Shown here: piece after piece, positions 45,447-54,554 of the stretch
Layout: the number at the start of each line of letters is the position of its first letter
How positions within the stretch are numbered: position 1 is the stretch's first letter
From: CAWINH01 sp963837425
GTDB taxonomy: Bacteria; Chloroflexota; Limnocylindria; QHBO01
Reading direction: 5' to 3'
Assembly: GCA_963837425.1 (NCBI GenBank)
Contig: CAWINH010000006.1
Coordinates: forward strand, 1-64,000
DNA: 64,000 nt
Position numbers and translations under genes: made by a program
The notes under the pieces: model-generated
Told to the model about the DNA's origin: nothing
The model's database searches: none
What the model saw: only the letters and a program-made list of their open reading frames with translations

Positions 45447-46219
45447 ATGGCATCGTCGCTGTCCATCCGCATTCCCATCCCGGGGTCCCGCGCTCGCTGG
45501 CTTGCCGCGGGCCTGTCCGCCGGTCTCCTCGCAGCCGCTGTGGCCAGCCCACTCTTCGGACCCCGGCCGCTCCTCGCATCGACCCGCCGGCGACGCCGGA
45601 GCACACGATCAGCGTCAACGGCACCGGGCGGGTGGTCATCAGCCCGACGTCGCGGACCTTCGGCTGGGCGTCACCGTCCAGGCCGACACAGTCAAGGCCG
45701 CACGCGACGCCAACGCGCGGGCGATGACCGCCGTGATCGCCAGCCTCAAGGGCCAGCACATCGCCGATGCCGACATCCAGACCACGATCCTGTCGCTGCC
45801 GCCCGTCTACGACTATCCGAAGGCGGGTCCCCACCGCACCTCTCCGGCTACAGCCTGACCAACGCGGTGGCGGTCACGGTGCGCGACCTCGACCTAGTGG
45901 GTGACGCGATCGACGCCGCCCTCGCCGCCGGAGCGACGAGCCTCGACGGCGTGACCTTCCGCGTGGCGGACCAGGCGTCGGCCGAGAAGCAGGCCCGCGA
46001 GGCGGCGATGCCGAGGCGAAGGCCAAGGCCCAGACCCTGGCAGCCGCCGCGGGCGTCTCGATCACGGGCGTCGCCTCCATCTCGGAGACGGTGGCCCCCA
46101 TCCCCTATGCGACGTATGGAGCTCGGGACCTGGCGCCGGCGGCGGACGTCGCGACACCGATCGAGCCCGGAACGAACGAGGTGTCGGTGACGGTGGCGGT
46201 GACCTACCTGATCGGCTGA
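45447..46219 (+). pseudogene. SIMPL-domain (DUF541) secreted protein, frame broken several times
   Basis: An N-terminal signal peptide (WLAAGLSAGLLAAAVASP) is followed by a SIMPL domain recognisable across frames: EHTISVNGTGRVVISP, DVADLRLGVTVQADTV, QTTILSLPPVYDYPK, HLSGYSLTNAVAVTVRDLD and GTNEVSVTVAVTYLIG at the end. At least four breaks (near 45583, 45645, 45826 and 46007) are each repaired by adding one base in a G or C run. Either a recently decayed gene or uncorrected sequence error. Spans the 3' border with the convergent GGDEF-EAL gene (7 bases). Confidence 0.75.
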
Positions 46220-46226
46220 GGGGCGG

Positions 46227-47847
46227 TCAGGCGACCTCGAGGTCGAACCATGGACCCATCGCCTTCCGACGCGCGTCGTGGGCGGCAAGCAGCGCCTTGA
46301 GGTCGAGCGTGCCAGGCATGGGCCTCGGGCCTCGGCGGCGAAAGGAGGTACCCCTGCCCTGCCTTCAGCCCCAGCGCGTGCACGACCTCGAGCTGGTCGG
46401 CTGTGTCGATGCCCTCGGCGACCACCGTGGCGCCCGAATGGAGGCCGATATCACGGATGGCACGCAGGACCGCCATCCCGGACTCGCGCAGGATCCCGCC
46501 CCGAACCACCGAGAGGTCGATCTTCACGATGTCGAAGCGGATCTCGGAGAGGAGCCGCAGGCCGGCAGAGCCGGCGCTGACGTCATCGGCGGCGATGCGG
46601 ATTCCCTCCGCCTGGCAATGCTCGAGGTTCCTTCGCAGGCGGTCCATGTCCTCCACCGCCTCGCGCTCGGTGAGCTCGAGCACCGTCTGATGAGGGGCTC
46701 ACGCCGTGGGGGGCCAGCGGGCGAGCAGCTCGGTCAGCCGGAACTGCTCGGTCTCGATGGTGCGCGGCGAGACGTTGAAGGCCAGGAAGGCCGAAGCGTC
46801 GGGCAGCTGCGCCCCGGCCGCGATGGCCTCCATGCAGACGCGGTCCAGCTCGACGGTGCGCCCGGCCGACTCGGCCGCGCTGAACAGGCTGCGAGCGTCG
46901 GCGAATCCACTGTCGTCGTCGGGGGCGGGCCAGCCCCTCGATCCCCATCGGCTTGCCGGTCTTGAGGTCGTAGATGGTCTGGTAGGTGGGGTCGACCTTC
47001 CGGTCGCCGATGACGGTCGCGAGCGCATCGGCCAGGTCGACGGCGAGGCGCCGGTCGGCGCCGGCGCCGTGGCGGGCGGAGTCGTATGTCTGGACGTCGG
47101 TTCGGCCGTGCTGCTTGGCCCAGGCGAGGCGGCCTCGGCCTGGTGCAGCAGGCTTCGGCCATCCTCGGCGTCATCGGAAGGCCGACACGCCCGCGGAGAA
47201 GCTGAACGTCTCGGCGTTGGGGCGCGTCACCTCCGAGTTGAGCGCCGCCGCCAGCAGCCGGCGGGCGACGCCATCGCCATTCCAAGGTCGGCGCGCGGCA
47301 GGAGGATGGCGAACTCGTCCCCACCGATGCGGAAGCCACGGTCGGACTTGCGGCAGAAGGAGAGGATCAGGCGGCCCATCTCGGCCAGCAGGCGGTCGGC
47401 GGCCGCGGGTCCGCGCTCGTCGTTGGCTCGCTTGATGTCGTCGAGGTCGGCGAGGACGACCGCGAGCGCATACCGATGTTGCCTCGAGAGCTCGATCTGC
47501 CTCGCCAGCTCCTCCTGGAATGCCCGATGGTTCCCAAGCCCCGAGAGCGGATCGACGAGCGCTTCCGCCAGCACTGGCGCGAATTCGACCGGCGGTGCCC
47601 CGGGCAGCGCCCGGGGCAGGCTGGCGGCGGCGGCGAGCACGCGGCGTGCAAGGAAGGCCATGACGACCGGCAGCGCGAGCGCGACGACCGCGACGCGCAG
47701 GACGACATCCGGGGCCGGGTCGGACGACCCGGGCACCTCGGCTGCGAGCGGACCGGCAAGCGCCATGGCCACCACGAAGAGCAGCCCGAATGACGCATAC
47801 AGCCACAGGCGCAGCCGTCGGACGCCGGGACCTTCGAAGCCCAACAT
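46227..47847 (-). pseudogene. GGDEF-EAL cyclic-di-GMP protein, frame broken several times
   Basis: Two N-terminal helices (about 12-35 and 48-66) precede a GGDEF domain (DPLSGLGNHRAF, then RIGGDEF) with an intact active motif. The EAL domain follows in pieces: GKPMGIEGLARP (EGL instead of EAL), AFLAFNVSP, MLELTERE, IRIAADDVSAGSAG, FDIVKIDLS, VVAEGIDTADQ and GYLLSPPRP, ending in MGPWFDLEVA. Breaks lie near 47278, 47180, 46933, 46695 and 46320. Catalytic residues survive outside EGL, so indels rather than slow decay are suggested. Confidence 0.78.
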
Positions 47848-47954
47848 GATCGGTTTGGTATACGCGGCCGTGCGCGCGCCGCCTACCGGCCGAAGGTACC
47901 GACGGCCGCGGACCGCAGATCCTAGTGACGCTCCGCAGCGACTGGTCGACCCTC

Positions 47955-48970
47955 ATGCGTGACATGTCGAATCGGGTCCGCGGGGCTCCCCTGCTGGGCG
48001 GCCTCTTCGTGATTGCCGCCACCCTGGCGGTGCCAGCGCCCTGGGACGGCCGCAGCTGCCAGCTGCTCGAGCGTCGAGAGGGTCTCAGCAACGGCACGGT
48101 CTCGCCCGCGATTGGCCTGCCGACCACGACGTTCAACTTCTCGGTGACCTTCTCCGACAATGCGGGCTGCTCGGGCTGGCTGAGCCTGTCGTGGGTGGCG
48201 GCACTACTGGCAGCACGAGAACCGAGGGACCTCCACCGACTCCTGGAGCGAAAACCTGCCGCTCGGGACGTACACGTACTCGTTCGCGGCGACAGGCAGG
48301 AATTTGGCGCCTTTCGCACAGCTCACGAAGGTGAATCCGTCGACGGTCCAGGTCGTCCAGGCACTGCAGCCGACGCCGAAGCCCCGCCGAAGCCACCCCC
48401 AAGCCGACGCCGAAGCCGACACCGAAGCCGACACCGAAGCCGACGCCGAAGCCGACGCCGAAGCCGACGCCGAAGCCCACGCCGAAGCCCACGCCGAAGC
48501 CGACGCCGACGCCGACCTCGAAGGCGCCAGCGCCCGCCAGCGTCAGCCCGACCGCCTCGGGCAGTGGCAAGGCGTCGCCCTCCGCGACCGCCAGCCCCAC
48601 GCCAACGCCCCGCCTCGCGACGCCCACGCCGACACCGACGCCGCTCGGCGCTGGCGGCGTGACCAGCCCGGGCAACGGCGCGCCGCCACCGGGCGGAACG
48701 TTCCCGTGGCTCCTCGCCTGGGTGGCGGCGACCGCCGGGGGGCTCGTGATGTTCTTCGGCCTGAGCCGGCGAACGCTCGATACGGAACCGGTGGTCATCC
48801 TGCCGACCGACGAGGGTTCGACCTCGACCACGACGCCCGCGGGTGAGGGACGGCAGCCCGACCGCGCGCGCCGCCTCACGGGCGACGAGGCGCACCTCCC
48901 GCGCTGGCTCCGGCCCTCGGTCCAGGCGGCCCGCTACAACACGCCGGGGCGAACCAGCGCAGAGGACTGA
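47955..48970 (+). pseudogene. PTPK-repeat cell-surface protein, frame broken
   Basis: Reading across frames gives a signal peptide (LLGGLFVIAATLAVPAP), an extracellular beta domain (SNGTVSPAIGLPTTTFNFSV to YTYSFAATGRN), a proline-threonine-lysine spacer built on a 12-bp repeat, a Ser/Ala/Pro linker, one transmembrane helix (WLLAWVAATAGGLVMFFGL) and a short cytosolic tail. Breaks occur near 48180-48230 and at 48382-48403. The start is uncertain; a GTG at 47925 is in frame. No enzymatic domain seen. Confidence 0.6.
48370..48511 (+). repeat. 12-bp tandem repeat encoding Pro-Thr-Pro-Lys
   Basis: Units of CCGACGCCGAAG or close variants repeat about twelve times. All are 12 bases except two neighbours, CCCCGCCGAAG (48382-48392) and CCACCCCCAAG (48393-48403), which are 11. 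Those two missing bases break the reading frame of the surface protein. Confidence 0.8.
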
Positions 48971-49003
48971 GCCATTCGGGCGCCCGGCGCGGAGCCGGGC
49001 AGC

Positions 49004-49597
49004 TCAGTTGTCGCCGCCACCGCTCCCGGTGGCCCGCGGCGTCTCCGTCGGCTCGGGCGTTCCCGATCCAGTGTGGCCGTCCTCGCCCTTCGACGCACGA
49101 GGCGTGGGGGTCCCACCATTCGAGCTCGTCGCGTCGGCCGTCTCCGATGCGGAAGACGATCCCGACTCAGGCTCGCTGGGCGTGGTCTGTGGCGGGTTGC
49201 TGAGTTGGGACTCGGTCGGGGACTCGGTTGGCGACGGGGTCGGCACGGTCGTCTCGATGGCCGGCGACGGCGTGTTCCCAACGCTCGCGTTGTTGATGAT
49301 CCGCCCCAGCTCGCCGAACGCGAACGCCCCGCCAACGACGAGGACCACGCCGGCAGCCAGCACGCCCGCCCTCGCCAGGCGATGGCCGGGGACCCGGCCG
49401 GAAGGCAGTGCCGCAAGCCAGACGCCCAGGCTGCGCCGCGGGGGTCGCTCATGGGCGATGGCGGTCATGATCCGATCGGTGAGCCCCGATGAGGGAGCCG
49501 TGCGAGTGGCCTGCGCATAGCGCTCGAGCTGCTCGGCGACCGGGTCACTCGCCTCGTGCTGCTCGAGCTGCTCTGGATCGAAGCCTGGCCCGGTCAC
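49004..49597 (-). CDS. Anti-sigma-factor-like membrane protein
   Basis: A 197-residue protein with a cytosolic N-terminal half (1-70), one transmembrane helix (about 76-96) and a Ser/Thr/Pro-rich extracellular tail of 95 residues. GTG start overlaps the sigma factor stop as GTGA, so it is the likely partner anti-sigma, although no zinc-binding HxxxCxxC motif is seen. Confidence 0.7.
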   Translation of the reverse strand: MTGPGFDPEQLEQHEASDPVAEQLERYAQATRTAPSSGLTDRIMTAIAHERPPRRSLGVWLAALPSGRVPGHRLARAGVLAAGVVLVVGGAFAFGELGRIINNASVGNTPSPAIETTVPTPSPTESPTESQLSNPPQTTPSEPESGSSSASETADATSSNGGTPTPRASKGEDGHTGSGTPEPTETPRATGSGGGDN

Positions 49598-50130
49598 GCC
49601 ACCGCCTCACGATCGAGAATCGGTCGCAGACGCTGCAGGCCACGCCGCAGGTGCGTCTTCACCGTGTTCAGCGGACGGCCGGTGGCGCTCGCGATCTCCT
49701 CGAGGCTCAGCTCGCCGAAGAATCGGAGCGCAACGACCTCCCGGTATGGCTCGCCGAGGGCGGCGACGGCGCTGCGCACGGCCAGATGCTCCTCGTTGGC
49801 CAGGGTGACGCGCAGCGGGTCGTCCGTCGCGGAGCGCAGGGGCAGCTCCGGCGAGAGCTCCACCGTCTCCCGTCGCTGTCCGAGCCGCCGAAACGCCTGT
49901 CGGGTAGCGATGCGCATCAGCCAGCCACCCAGCGGTCCGTCGCCCCGATAGCTGCCGAGCGCGCGATAGGCCATCACGAAGCTCTCCTGCGCGACGTCCT
50001 CGGCGTCGGCCGGGCGACCGAGGATCCGCAGGCAGGCACGGAAGACCGTGAGCTGCTCGCGCTCCACGAGGAGGCGAAAGGCGTCACGGTCTCCGTTGAG
50101 GACGGCCTCCGCAAGTCGCCGGTCATCCAC
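49594..50130 (-). CDS. ECF sigma factor
   Basis: A 178-residue sigma-70 family extracytoplasmic-function factor. Region 2 covers FVMAYRALGSYRG... WLMRIATRQAFRR, region 4 covers LGEPYREVVALRFFGELS with LNTVKTHLRRGLQRLR. Start is uncertain: GTG at 50130 gives MDDRRLAEAVLNGD, the usual N terminus, while GTGs at 50151 and 50157 are also in frame. It follows the acidic secreted protein gene and is coupled to the membrane anti-sigma. Confidence 0.85.
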   Translation of the reverse strand: MDDRRLAEAVLNGDRDAFRLLVEREQLTVFRACLRILGRPADAEDVAQESFVMAYRALGSYRGDGPLGGWLMRIATRQAFRRLGQRRETVELSPELPLRSATDDPLRVTLANEEHLAVRSAVAALGEPYREVVALRFFGELSLEEIASATGRPLNTVKTHLRRGLQRLRPILDREAVA

Positions 50131-50165
50131 GACACCATCGTGCCACGCCACCTGCACGTTCGAGA

Positions 50166-50609
50166 TCAGTCGTCGGTACCACCCGAACCCGAATGGTCCC
50201 CGCTCCCCGCGCCGCCGCCGTCGTGACCCTCGTCTGAGGCGACTCGGCGGCAGAGGCGCCTGCGGATGCCTGCGCTCGATCGCCGTGGTCATCGTTCGAC
50301 TCGGTCTGCTGCCGCCGGATGGTGCGTCGCGTCGCGTGCCGGCAGTGTCGCCGGTCTCCGACTCGGGGCTGGGCGAGTTCATCTGAAGGAGATTCTGGAG
50401 CTCGGCCTGGCTCGGCGCGGCGCTCTCGGCCGGCTCGGCGCTCTCGACGGCTCGGACCCTAATGGGCTCGCCGATGCCTCGGCGGTCGGCTCGGACTGCC
50501 CGCCATCCCTCGGCCCGAGTGCCATCTGCGATGCAACCGCTCCGCCCGCGACGACCAGCAGTGCAGCCGCTGCCACGGCCGTGCCGCGCAGCAGTCGATA
50601 TCGGTACAT
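50166..50609 (-). pseudogene. Acidic secreted protein, frame broken
   Basis: The first 33 residues are a signal peptide (LLRGTAVAAAALLVVAGGAVA). The rest is Ser/Ala/Glu/Asp-rich low complexity and changes frame at least twice; read across frames it ends DEGHDGGGAGSGDHSGSG...DD with a stop at 50166. ATG at 50609 is preceded by AGGAG. It lies just before the ECF sigma gene in the same operon and might be its secreted target or signal. No family recognised. Confidence 0.5.
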
Positions 50610-50621
50610 GCGTTCGTGTCT

Positions 50622-50685
50622 CCTGTATCGGGGATCCTTGTCGTCCCCCGGACGGAGGGGGCCTGTCTACTCGTCCCGATACAGG
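50622..50685 (-). promoter_or_regulatory. Leader inverted repeat covering the ribosome binding site
   Basis: CCTGTATCGGG (50622-50632) and CCCGATACAGG (50675-50685) are a perfect 11-bp inverted repeat. CCCCC (50645-50649) and GGGGG (50657-50661) form an inner hairpin. On the minus-strand mRNA the 3' arm ends in ACAGG, the first part of the AGGAG ribosome binding site before the ATG at 50609. Confidence 0.55.
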
Positions 50686-50701
50686 TCGGTCCGAAAAGGT
50701 T

Positions 50702-51145
50702 TCAGGTCTCGAGCGTGGGCTCCACGCTGATTTCCACGTTGCCCGCCAGCGCGCGCGAGATCGGGCAGCCCTGGGCGGCGTCCTGCGCCGCGGCCGCGAA
50801 CTCGGCCTCCGAGGCACCCATCACCCGGCCGATGACGATGAGGCGCGACGAGACGACCGTCCAGTTCCCTTCGACGCGATCGAAGGTGACCTCCGCCTCC
50901 ACGTGGAGATGCTCTGGGGTCATGCCCGCCCGTACCAGGCCGCCGGAGAAGGCCATGGCGTAGCACGAGGCGTGAGCCGCAGCGAGCAGCTCTTCCGGCG
51001 AGGTGCGCCCTTCGGGGGCCTCGGTGCGGGACGACCAGCTGACCGGGAGGTCGGTGAACAGCTCCGAGGTCCCGGCGCTGACCGTGCCACGACCCGAGCT
51101 CAAATCGCCGGTCCAGGTAACGGTTGCGGTGCGGACGGCAGCCAT
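50702..51145 (-). CDS. OsmC-family peroxidase
   Basis: A 147-residue OsmC/Ohr-fold thiol peroxidase acting on organic hydroperoxides. The two catalytic cysteines are C61 (HASCYAMAFS) and C127 (QGCPISRAL), with the paired Glu in SPEELLAAAHA. ATG at 51145. It lies upstream of the sigma operon on the same strand, separated by the leader inverted repeat. Confidence 0.93.
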   Translation of the reverse strand: MAAVRTATVTWTGDLSSGRGTVSAGTSELFTDLPVSWSSRTEAPEGRTSPEELLAAAHASCYAMAFSGGLVRAGMTPEHLHVEAEVTFDRVEGNWTVVSSRLIVIGRVMGASEAEFAAAAQDAAQGCPISRALAGNVEISVEPTLET

Positions 51146-51204
51146 GGCTCACGACCCTTTCTGTATCCTGCGGTCAGAGTTCGCAATCTACCCTACCGGA
51201 CCCG

Positions 51205-51807
51205 ATGACGAACGACTCAGCTCCACGACCCCCGGCGCAGCCCATGATCCGCGGCCAGCGACTCTACCTGCGGCCGGCGGAGCGTACCGACCTGCCGACC
51301 TTCGTCCGCTGGTTCACGGATGCCGCAACGACCCGCTACCTGGCCCTTCGCGCGCCGATCAGCCAGGCGATGGAGGAGCAGTGGTTCGCCGGGATCCTCG
51401 AGCGGCACGGCAAGACGGACTACCACTTCGTCGTCTGCCTGCTCGCCGACGGCCGAGCCATCGGCACCGTCGGGCTCCACGGTCTCGACCTCGAGAACGG
51501 GAACGCGGAGTTCGGCATCGCCATTGGTGAGAGGGAAGAGTGGAACAAGGGGTACGGGACCGAGGCGCTGGCCGCGATCGCCGACTTCGGCTTCGGTTCG
51601 CTCCGCCTGGAGCGGATCCAGCTGCACGTCTATGAGCACAACGTGGCGGCACGTCGCTCGTATGAAAAGGCCGGGTTCGTCGAGGAGGGACGCCTGCGCC
51701 GGGCGCATTTCTCCGAGGGGCGGTACGGCGACGTGGTCGTCATGTCGCAGCTGCGCGACGAATGGCTGGCGCTCGAGCGACCGCGCGGCTGGGAGCTCGA
51801 CCGCTGA
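51205..51807 (+). CDS. RimJ/RimL-type GNAT acetyltransferase
   Basis: A 200-residue acetyltransferase of the Acetyltransf_3 type. LYLRPAERTDLP at the N terminus, EFGIAIGEREEWNKGYGTEAL for the acetyl-CoA loop (about 106-126) and HVYEHNVAARRSYEKAGF near the C terminus are diagnostic. TACCCT lies 10 bases before the ATG. Protein N-terminal or polyamine acetylation is typical; the substrate is unknown. Confidence 0.88.
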   Translation: MTNDSAPRPPAQPMIRGQRLYLRPAERTDLPTFVRWFTDAATTRYLALRAPISQAMEEQWFAGILERHGKTDYHFVVCLLADGRAIGTVGLHGLDLENGNAEFGIAIGEREEWNKGYGTEALAAIADFGFGSLRLERIQLHVYEHNVAARRSYEKAGFVEEGRLRRAHFSEGRYGDVVVMSQLRDEWLALERPRGWELDR

Positions 51808-51940
51808 ACGGGCTCGGCGACCTGCCGGCGCTCATCGCGCGGCTCTCGCCCGCCGGGCCGGGCCCGGGTCGAGCGCCTCTTCTCGGTCCTCGTCGTCACC
51901 GGGCGCAGCGATCCGCCGCCGGAGATGACGCGAGTGGCTG

Positions 51941-52897
51941 GTGCAGCACTTCGGGTCGGTGGACGCGGTTCGCGAGCAGACGATCGTCCGCGTCCTGAAT
52001 CGCTGGACGCTGCAGGGCACGAACTTCTCGACCCTCCGCGGCCGGCGACCGATCGAGGGACCCTCCCGCGATGACCTCGCGATCGAGGTCGCCGCCACCG
52101 AGGGCGGCCCGTTCTGCAACCCGGAGCGCGACACCCCGGCGGACACCTGGGGCCGAGTGCGCGGACGACACGCGGTGACCGGCGCGAACGCCGCGAAGTA
52201 CGACGCCCATCACGGCGTCATCGTCTTCGACCATCACGACCCACTCGCCTTCACCGCCGATACCGTCGTCGATCTGTTCGAGGTCGCCCGCGCCTGGGCG
52301 GAGCGTTCGCGCGCCGAGGACCCCTCGGCATCGGCCTATCAGCTGATCTGGAACTGCGGATGGCGGGCAGGCGGATCGGTCGTCCATGGACACGCGCAGG
52401 TCCTGCTGGGCCCAGACGGTCACTATGCGGCCGTCGAGCGGCAGCGGCGGGACGCAGCGGCCTATCGGGACGAGGTCGGACGCCCCTACCTCGCCGACCT
52501 CGTCGCGGCGCACCGCGACCTCGGGCTCGTCGCACGAGAGGAGCGCAGCGTCGCGGTCCTCGCCTCGCTGACCCCGGTGAAGGAGCAGGAGCTGATGGTC
52601 GTGGGGCCGCCGGGGATGGACGAGCGGGATCCCGCGTTCGCCGGCACGGTGGCGGCGACGCTCGTCGCGTATCGCGACCGTCTCGGGGTGCGCGCCTTCA
52701 ACCTCGCACTTCACCGTCCGCCCCTCGACGCCGGCGCGGAATGGAGCGAGATCGGGCCCGTCGTCCACGTCGTGGATCGCGGAAACCCGGCGAGCCGCAG
52801 CTCGGACATCGGCGCCATGGAGCTCTTCGTGGCGTCGGTCGTGGGCCACGACCCGTTCGCGGTGGCGGCCGGGCTCCGCGAGGCGCTCGCCCGATAG
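51941..52897 (+). CDS. HIT/GalT-like protein 1, 5' end uncertain
   Basis: A 318-residue protein related to the galactose-1-phosphate uridylyltransferase branch of the HIT superfamily. The active-site motif VVHGHAQVLLG (about 148-158) has the HxHxQ pattern. The bases upstream (51808-51940) encode matching continuation in other frames (IARLSPA, RVERLFSVLVV, EWLVQHFG), so the real start is probably earlier and hidden by indels. A second family member follows immediately. Substrate unknown. Confidence 0.7.
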   Translation: MQHFGSVDAVREQTIVRVLNRWTLQGTNFSTLRGRRPIEGPSRDDLAIEVAATEGGPFCNPERDTPADTWGRVRGRHAVTGANAAKYDAHHGVIVFDHHDPLAFTADTVVDLFEVARAWAERSRAEDPSASAYQLIWNCGWRAGGSVVHGHAQVLLGPDGHYAAVERQRRDAAAYRDEVGRPYLADLVAAHRDLGLVAREERSVAVLASLTPVKEQELMVVGPPGMDERDPAFAGTVAATLVAYRDRLGVRAFNLALHRPPLDAGAEWSEIGPVVHVVDRGNPASRSSDIGAMELFVASVVGHDPFAVAAGLREALAR

Positions 52898-52913
52898 CTC
52901 CCGGCGCGTCGGC

Positions 52914-52919
52914 TACGAT
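52914..52919 (+). promoter_or_regulatory. -10 element of the second GalT-like gene
   Basis: TACGAT lies 6 bases before the GTG at 52926; leaderless type. Confidence 0.5.
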
Positions 52920-52925
52920 GCTCGC

Positions 52926-53909
52926 GTGTTCGAGCTGCGACGCGACCCCGTCACCGGCTGGTGGTCGGCCGTCGTCACCGACCGCAGCTTCGAGCACGCC
53001 TCGTTCGCGGTCCAGGCTTCGCCCGTCGAGGGCAGCCACTGCCGGCACTGCGACGACGACCCGGCCCCCGCAGACGGCGGAGACGACTCCGCCGTCCGAC
53101 GCCTCACCCTCCGCCACGACGCCTTCCACCGCATCGATTCGGGAAAGGAGCGTGCCGCCCAGCTCAGCCTCTCGGAGGTGGCGACCGCCAGCGGCTCATG
53201 GGAGATCCTGGTCGGTCCGCGCGGACACCACGAGCGGCTAGCCGACGCGCCGCCTCGGCTCGCGAACAACCTGCTCCGCGGGCTGCGCGACACGATGCGT
53301 GAGCTGGCCTCCGCGCCCCGGTCCCCCGACGAGCCCCGCTACGTCCAGGCCGTCCAGAGCTACGGCCGCCAGGCCGGGTCTCGCAGCCAGCACCTGAACA
53401 TCGAGCTCTACGCCATCCCCCAGATTCCGCACTGGATCGCGGAGGAGATCGGGGGCGGGGCGCGGTACCAGATCAAGCAGCGGGCCTGCGTGTGGTGCGG
53501 GCTCGCGGCGGCCGAGGAGGAGGCCGGCGAGCGGCTCGTGCTCGCCGAGGAGCGCTTCGTCGTCTTCGCACCGGCCGCCAGCCGATCGGCCTTCGAGCTG
53601 ATGATCGTCCCGCGTGCTCATGCCGCGGACTTCACCGAGCTCGACGACGACGCGCTGGCGGCCACGACCGCCACGCTGCAGCGCACGCTCCACGCGCTCG
53701 AGGCGCTTGGAGATCCTCCCTACAACCTGTTCCTGCACACCGCGCCGGCCGGTGAGCGCCTGGACCAGACGTTCCATTGGCACTGGGAGCTTCATCCGCG
53801 GCTGCGGGTGATTGCCGGGCTCGAGCGAGCCACCGCGCTGGCCGTCAACCCTGCAGCGCCCGAGTACGCGGCAGAGGTCCTGCGGACACATCTCAATCGG
53901 ACGGTGTAA
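52926..53909 (+). CDS. GalT-like nucleotidyltransferase 2
   Basis: A 327-residue galactose-1-phosphate uridylyltransferase-like protein. The N terminus FELRRDPVTGWWSAVVTDR and two zinc-type cysteine pairs, CRHC (about 39-42) and CVWC (about 188-191), match GalT. The C-terminal HWHWELHPRLRV is the second GalT HIT motif. The first motif lacks the HPHSQ form (GSRSQHLNIELYAIP), so the catalytic histidine is altered. Function may differ from true GalT. Confidence 0.72.
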   Translation: MFELRRDPVTGWWSAVVTDRSFEHASFAVQASPVEGSHCRHCDDDPAPADGGDDSAVRRLTLRHDAFHRIDSGKERAAQLSLSEVATASGSWEILVGPRGHHERLADAPPRLANNLLRGLRDTMRELASAPRSPDEPRYVQAVQSYGRQAGSRSQHLNIELYAIPQIPHWIAEEIGGGARYQIKQRACVWCGLAAAEEEAGERLVLAEERFVVFAPAASRSAFELMIVPRAHAADFTELDDDALAATTATLQRTLHALEALGDPPYNLFLHTAPAGERLDQTFHWHWELHPRLRVIAGLERATALAVNPAAPEYAAEVLRTHLNRTV

Positions 53910-54017
53910 CACGGGGGGCGTGAGCATGCGTCAGGGGAGTTGGACGGGGGCTTGGCCGCTGCGGAGGGCCGTGTGCTGGCAATCGGACTTGAGCGACCCT
54001 CGGCGGGTGGACCGCCG

Positions 54018-54554
54018 ATGAGCGCCGAGCAGGCCGGGGCCGCGCGAGCCGAATTCGATCGGCTCTTCGAGGAATTCTCAGGCCCGATCTACAACTACGT
54101 CCTGCGCATGGTCGGAGACGCCGACCGAGCCGCCGATATCGCGCAGGACACGTTTATCAAGGCCTACCGACACCTGGACACCCTTACCGATGTCTCATCG
54201 ACCCGATCCTGGATCTACCGTATCGCGACGAACACCGCCATCGACGAGATGCGGCGCCGGCGCCGGATCACCCCGCTCGGCGACGATGACGACGAGCGCC
54301 AGCAACGCGCCGACGACCGTCCCGGGCCCGAGGCCCAGGTGATGGCGGGCCTCCTCGACGAGCGCGTTGGGCGCTCCCTGATGCGGCTGCGACCGAACCA
54401 TCGGCAGTGCCTCATCCTCTCGGACATCGAGGACATGAGCGCGCAGCAGATCGCCGAGGTTATGGACATGAGCTACGGCGCGGTTCGCACCCTCCTGTGC
54501 CGCGCGCGCGGTGAGATGCGACGCCATCTCGCGGCCGAGGGCCTGGTGCGATGA
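54018..54554 (+). CDS. ECF sigma factor
   Basis: A 178-residue sigma-70 family factor. Region 2 spans FEEFSGPIYNYVLRMVGD to STRSWIYRIATNTAIDEMRR, and region 4 spans LRPNHRQCLILSDIEDMS with YGAVRTLLCRARGEMRR. ATG at 54018 gives the usual N terminus; longer in-frame extensions begin with TTG and carry no family sequence. The anti-sigma overlaps its stop (ATGA). Confidence 0.9.
   Translation: MSAEQAGAARAEFDRLFEEFSGPIYNYVLRMVGDADRAADIAQDTFIKAYRHLDTLTDVSSTRSWIYRIATNTAIDEMRRRRRITPLGDDDDERQQRADDRPGPEAQVMAGLLDERVGRSLMRLRPNHRQCLILSDIEDMSAQQIAEVMDMSYGAVRTLLCRARGEMRRHLAAEGLVR

Noticed and set aside
53940..54017. Upstream TTG start for the second ECF sigma factor
   Set aside because: The extra 26 residues have no sigma-factor similarity and the ATG at 54018 gives the normal N terminus.
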